Assembly (NCBI RefSeq): GCF_010093815.1
Contig: NW_022985558.1
Coordinates: 1,466,274 to 1,530,273, forward strand
Length of the DNA: 64,000 nucleotides
Source of the DNA: Pseudovirgaria hyperparasitica
Taxonomy: Eukaryota > Ascomycota > Dothideomycetes > Acrospermales > Acrospermaceae
Direction of reading: 5' to 3'
Under the pieces are notes generated by a model. It had not been told where the DNA came from. It ran no database searches and was given only the letters and a program-made list of their open reading frames with translations. Below, one piece after another: positions 60,400 to 64,000 of the stretch; the stretch's first letter is position 1, and the number at the start of each line of letters is the position of its first letter. A program made the position numbers and the translations under genes.

Positions 60400-61766
60400 A
60401 CGGTCTAAAAAGGACTAAAACGGATAAGAGCCAGGCATAAAGCTAATATATAGAGCTAGGCATAGAGCTAACACATAGAGCTAGACCATAGAGCTAATAT
60501 AGAGAGCCAAACCTATAGAGCTAGAACTATAGAGCTACTCCTCTATCTTATTATCCATCCTAACCTCTAGTATAGTCCTCTCTAACCGTACGATATGGCG
60601 GCGGAGGACGACGACCTTAGCCTCTAGAGTAATAACCTAATCCGTTAGAGCCTAGAGGGAAGAGCCTTAAGCGCTAGAGCGTAGCGACTAGGTCTAAAGT
60701 TAGCTAATATAATCTAGAATAATCTAGAAGGGAATATATACCCTCTTACGAGGCGACTTAGAGAGAGAAATAGTAGACCTCTTATAAGATCTATTAGTAG
60801 CGCGAGACGGATAGGGGGGGATAGAGTAAATCCTCTCTACGGCCTCTATAGCTAGGATAGACTCTCTAGAATAGGTAGCCTAGGCGCTAGAGATCTCGCG
60901 GCGGCTAGAAAAATCAATAGGTGTTAAAAATAATTAACGTGCTCGTAACTTACACTTTAATAACCTCTAGAAAGAGCTTATAGCGCTCCCTAAACTCTCT
61001 CTATATAGTAGATAGATAGCTATAAGGACCCCTAAGGGTCTCGCGGACACAAAGGTCGTTATATATATCTTATATACGCATAGGAACCTAAGAATATATT
61101 AGCACGGACTACTTTAGATTATACTAGATTAAGATAGCCTATTATACTTACCTATAGATAAGTCTTACTAGTTACGGTATAGTAGTAGTAGCGGGTAGGT
61201 AGAGTAAAGATAGGGCGTATAGGCCCGTTGCGGTTAGTAGAGTAGTAGCTAATACTAGAGTTAGAGCGAAAGAGATATTTAGAGCCGGCTATATAGCCCT
61301 TAATATACTTATAGTATATCGAACCGTAGTTCGCCGTTTTCCTATGGCGTAAACCGCGACTACGTTTAGTATCCTCGGCGACCTAGACCTTATTATTAGT
61401 AGACTAGGGTTTAGAGCGAATATTAAGGTCCTAAAAGGACCTAGAGCGACTAAATTAGTCTATATTAGACCGGAAGGAAGAGCGGTAAGACGGCGGCGTA
61501 GGTAAGCGCGAGGGCTCGCGATTATCATCTATAATAAGATCTTCTTTATCCTCTAGAGGAGGTAGAGTAGACGGCGTATACTTTAGAGCGAGAGAAGAAC
61601 CTACGACCACTTCATCTATAAGTTTAGTACTAGAATTACCTAGATTAGAGCGACTAGTGGCTATATTAGTAGTAGAGGCAGTAGTAGTAGCAGCCCTAGC
61701 TACTCTCTTCTCCGACTTAGAGCGCGCCTTTATACTACCGTAATAGATAGGCTTCTTAGCCGGCAT
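60400..61766 (-). pseudogene. A0 antisense ORF, with 103 open codons at 61455-61766
   Basis: Opposite to pol, starting near the 3' LTR. The first 103 codons (ATG at 61766 to 61455) are uninterrupted. They comprise a basic start (MPAKKPIYYGSIKARSKSEK), an Ala/Thr/Ser-rich linker, then a Pro/Leu/Glu/Asp patch. Beyond, the same frame continues as a broken region with a Cys/Tyr cluster of C-x2-C-like spacing near 61270-61330 and further readable sequence to about 60400. Present at the same place in A1 and partly in A2. No known family recognised. The start could be over-predicted because the sense strand is non-coding here. Confidence 0.55.
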
Positions 61767-62326
61767 GGCCGGGGAGAAGGCAATACCTTTAGAGCGAGTC
61801 TTACGAGAGGAGAAGGTAGGCTTAGAGATAGGACTAGTATTAGATATCTATATATATATATTAGCTAGAGATCTAAGGAAGGAATATTCGTCTACCCTTA
61901 ACGGCGATTAACGAAGCTAAATTAGTAACTATAATAACGCGAATAGGTCATATTAGACCGGTTCTAATAAGAATAGACTACTATAGACCCTTCTAAATCT
62001 AAACTAGGGAAGATAGTATATGAATTAACGACTTACCTTAAGAGCGAGGTAGATATACTAGAGAATAAAATCAAAGGCAAGCGAAGCTAAATATATACTT
62101 AACCAAAGTAGTAATTACGTGTCCTAGGTAGTAGCTATAAAGCAAGGGATAAGCGCGTACATAAACTAGTAAAAGTAAACTAGAATCTCGAGTTCACCTA
62201 TATTAAGAATAGTTATAACGTTATAGGAACTTAGTTACGGATATATAGATATATAATAGATTATAGAGACTTGGGATTATATATACTTAAGTACTTCGGG
62301 GCGAAGTATAAAAAGAAGAAGGATAT

Positions 62327-62564
62327 TATTAGGACGGGAACTATAATAGATCTATATAGACTATTCTAATCTATATAGCCACGTAGTGGCCAGAGCTAGG
62401 TTAAGTTAGCTAAGTTAAGCGAGGTTACTATATAAGTAGACCGTATAAACCGATTCCTACTCGTTAGGAATCAACCTCGTATAAGAGTAAGATTACTCTA
62501 CAAATACATTCCTATGTCTCTCTATAAACTATTAGACTACTATCCCACGTCTTCACTCTTTATA
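62327..62564 (+). repeat. A0 3' LTR
   Basis: 238-bp partner of 54511-54748, more strongly TA-shifted. It abuts A2 directly. Confidence 0.9.
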
Positions 62565-63470
62565 AGTTTATACTATAGAAAAATAATAAACTATAGTTTA
62601 ATATACTTTAAGTATATTAAGACTTATATAACTAGCTCTAATTATCTCTTTTACTCTAACTCTAGTATTAGCTACTACTCTACTAATTATAATAGATCTA
62701 TATATCTAATCTTTAAGCTATCTATCTACTACTACTATTATACTATCCTTAGTAAAGTTTATCTTTAGATAAGTCTATTAGATTATTTTAGTCTAGAATA
62801 ATCTAAAGTTATCTATACTAATATATTTTTAGATTTCTATTTATATATAGAATATATATAATAATCTTTATATCTATAAGACTCTTAGTAGTTCTAGTAG
62901 TTATCTAGTCTCTATATATAGAGAGTTTAGAGAGTACTATAAGCTCTTTCTAGAGATTATTAAAGTATAAGTTTAGAAACTATTAATTACTATTAACCTT
63001 AGCTTATAATTTTTAGTTACTATAAGATTTCTAGTACTTAGACTATCTATTCTAGGGAGTTAGTTTTAGCTACTAAGGCTATAGAAGAGATTTATAGTAT
63101 CTCTTTCTATCTAACTTATACTACTAATAGATCTTATAAGAGATCTATTAGTTCTTCTTCTAAGTTACCTTATAAGAGGGTATATATTCTATTCTAGATT
63201 ATTCTAGATTATATTAGCTAACTTTAGATCTAGTCGCTCCACTCTAGCGCATAGTCCTCCTTCTACTAGACTCTAGTTAATTAGATAGCTACTCTAGAGA
63301 ATAAGGTATCTAACCTCTACTACTATATTATCTATCTAGATTAGTTAGTTTACTCTAAAGAGAAGAATAAGATAGAGAAGTAGCTCTATAGCTTTATTTA
63401 CTAGGGTTCCTATCTATCTAGTTTCTATCTATTTTAGTTCTTTTTAGACTATTTAGATATCTATCTACTA
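62565..63470 (+). pseudogene. A2 antisense ORF remnant
   Basis: Plus-strand frame equal to the middle part of the A1 antisense region (IYFKYIKTYITSSNY-like block and NRSIYLIFKLS). The start is missing because of the truncation. Frame-matched sequence from the A0 LTR supplies an ATG at 62514, giving an 84-codon open frame 62514-62768 across the junction. Fossil. Confidence 0.5.
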
Positions 63471-64000
63471 GTTTTCTAGTAATTTAATTCTTAACTTAAT
63501 AATATTATATACGCTCTTATTTATTCTATAACTATTAAATTCTAGATTCTAATTTTCTTTAAGTTACTTAAGTATAGATATTATATATAAATTAGTTTAT
63601 CTCTCTAAATTATATTAGAGTATCTAAACTAGTAGTCTAGTAGTTATTAGTTCGGGTACTCTAACTTTTTATATTATATATTATAAGTTTAATTCTATAG
63701 TAGAGTACCTTTTTAGTTTCTTAGTTCTATATTCTTCTTATATATAATAGTTTATATTAGTCTATTCTAGACTTTTCTATATTATTCTATTATAATATAT
63801 TATATTATATATCTATAATAGTTATTTATATTTTCTTCGCGTTTAGTAACTATATATTACTTAAATTATAGGGCTACCATATAGAGTTTTCCTAGTATAC
63901 ATTTAAGATTTATAATTTAATACTTTATTCTCTATAGTATTCTTCTTCTTTTTATAATAGCTCTAATAGTATTAGGTTTATAGTAGTAATATATTATTCT
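62565..64000 (-). mobile_element. A2, truncated A-type Gypsy, runs off right edge
   Basis: Minus-strand A sequence equivalent to A1 566-2008 (62565 matches A1 566). It holds part of the 3' region and the antisense frame, the degraded hairpin, and the end of the pol region, which continues beyond the window. It has lost its 3' end at the A0 junction. It is more TA-shifted than A0 or A1. Broken. Confidence 0.85.

Larger units (their letters stand above)
54511..62564 (+). mobile_element. A0, Ty3/Gypsy chromovirus (8,054 bp), both LTRs present
   Basis: LTRs 54511-54748 and 62327-62564 (238 bp each). The left starts TGTTAGGACGGG and both end CTTTATA. Sense order: gag, protease, RT, RNase H, integrase, chromodomain, a hairpin, an antisense ORF region, 3' LTR. 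It is the best-preserved A copy and the reference for A1 and A2. No matching target duplication: ATAAA precedes and AGTTT follows. Structurally whole, with many breaks in the sense frames. Confidence 0.9.

Noticed and set aside
1-64000. tRNA, rRNA, CRISPR arrays, bacterial-type promoters or terminators
   Set aside because: None seen; composition and elements are fungal, and repeats present are LTRs or simple repeats.

Overview
The window is a gene-free block of nested retroelements from a filamentous ascomycete (Pezizomycotina). The call rests on three things: several families of fungal Ty3/Gypsy elements, a Tad-like LINE, and a composition typical of repeat-induced point mutation (RIP). CpA and TpG are scarce, TpA is in large excess, and aligned copies differ almost only by C:G to T:A transitions. 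No host gene, rRNA, tRNA or CRISPR array was recognised. Nearly every reading frame is heavily broken, so the window is best read as a pile of fossils.

Layout, left to right. (1) 1-18783: element A1, a minus-strand chromodomain Gypsy whose 3' end lies left of the window. It is split by B1 (3135-14545), an 11,411-bp Gypsy of another lineage with 369-bp LTRs and an extra third ORF. (2) 18784-about 50990: element F, an old, strongly AT-shifted minus-strand Gypsy. A1 sits in its integrase. Element D (21370-48081, CTAAG duplication) sits between its protease and reverse transcriptase. (3) D carries two guests: E (21397-29147, AGTAG duplication), which landed inside D's left LTR, and B2 (34143-45553), a second B copy of exactly the same length as B1, which landed in D's reverse transcriptase. 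(4) About 51000-54510: a plus-strand Tad-like LINE remnant, the most AT-shifted piece. (5) 54511-62564: A0, a plus-strand A element with both 238-bp LTRs. (6) 62565-64000: A2, a minus-strand A copy running off the right edge.

The nesting gives relative ages: F is older than A1 and D; A1 is older than B1; D is older than E and B2. Absolute LTR dating is not valid here because RIP drives the substitutions.

The most interesting shared feature is an antisense reading region between the end of pol and the 3' LTR in three Gypsy families (A, D and E). It always starts near the 3' LTR and converges on pol. In A0 a 103-codon stretch of it is still open. B instead has a sense-strand third ORF of about 3 kb of unknown function, and near-perfect hairpins of one shared sequence at its ORF boundaries. 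Boundaries given with 'about' are estimates from hand reading of both strands.
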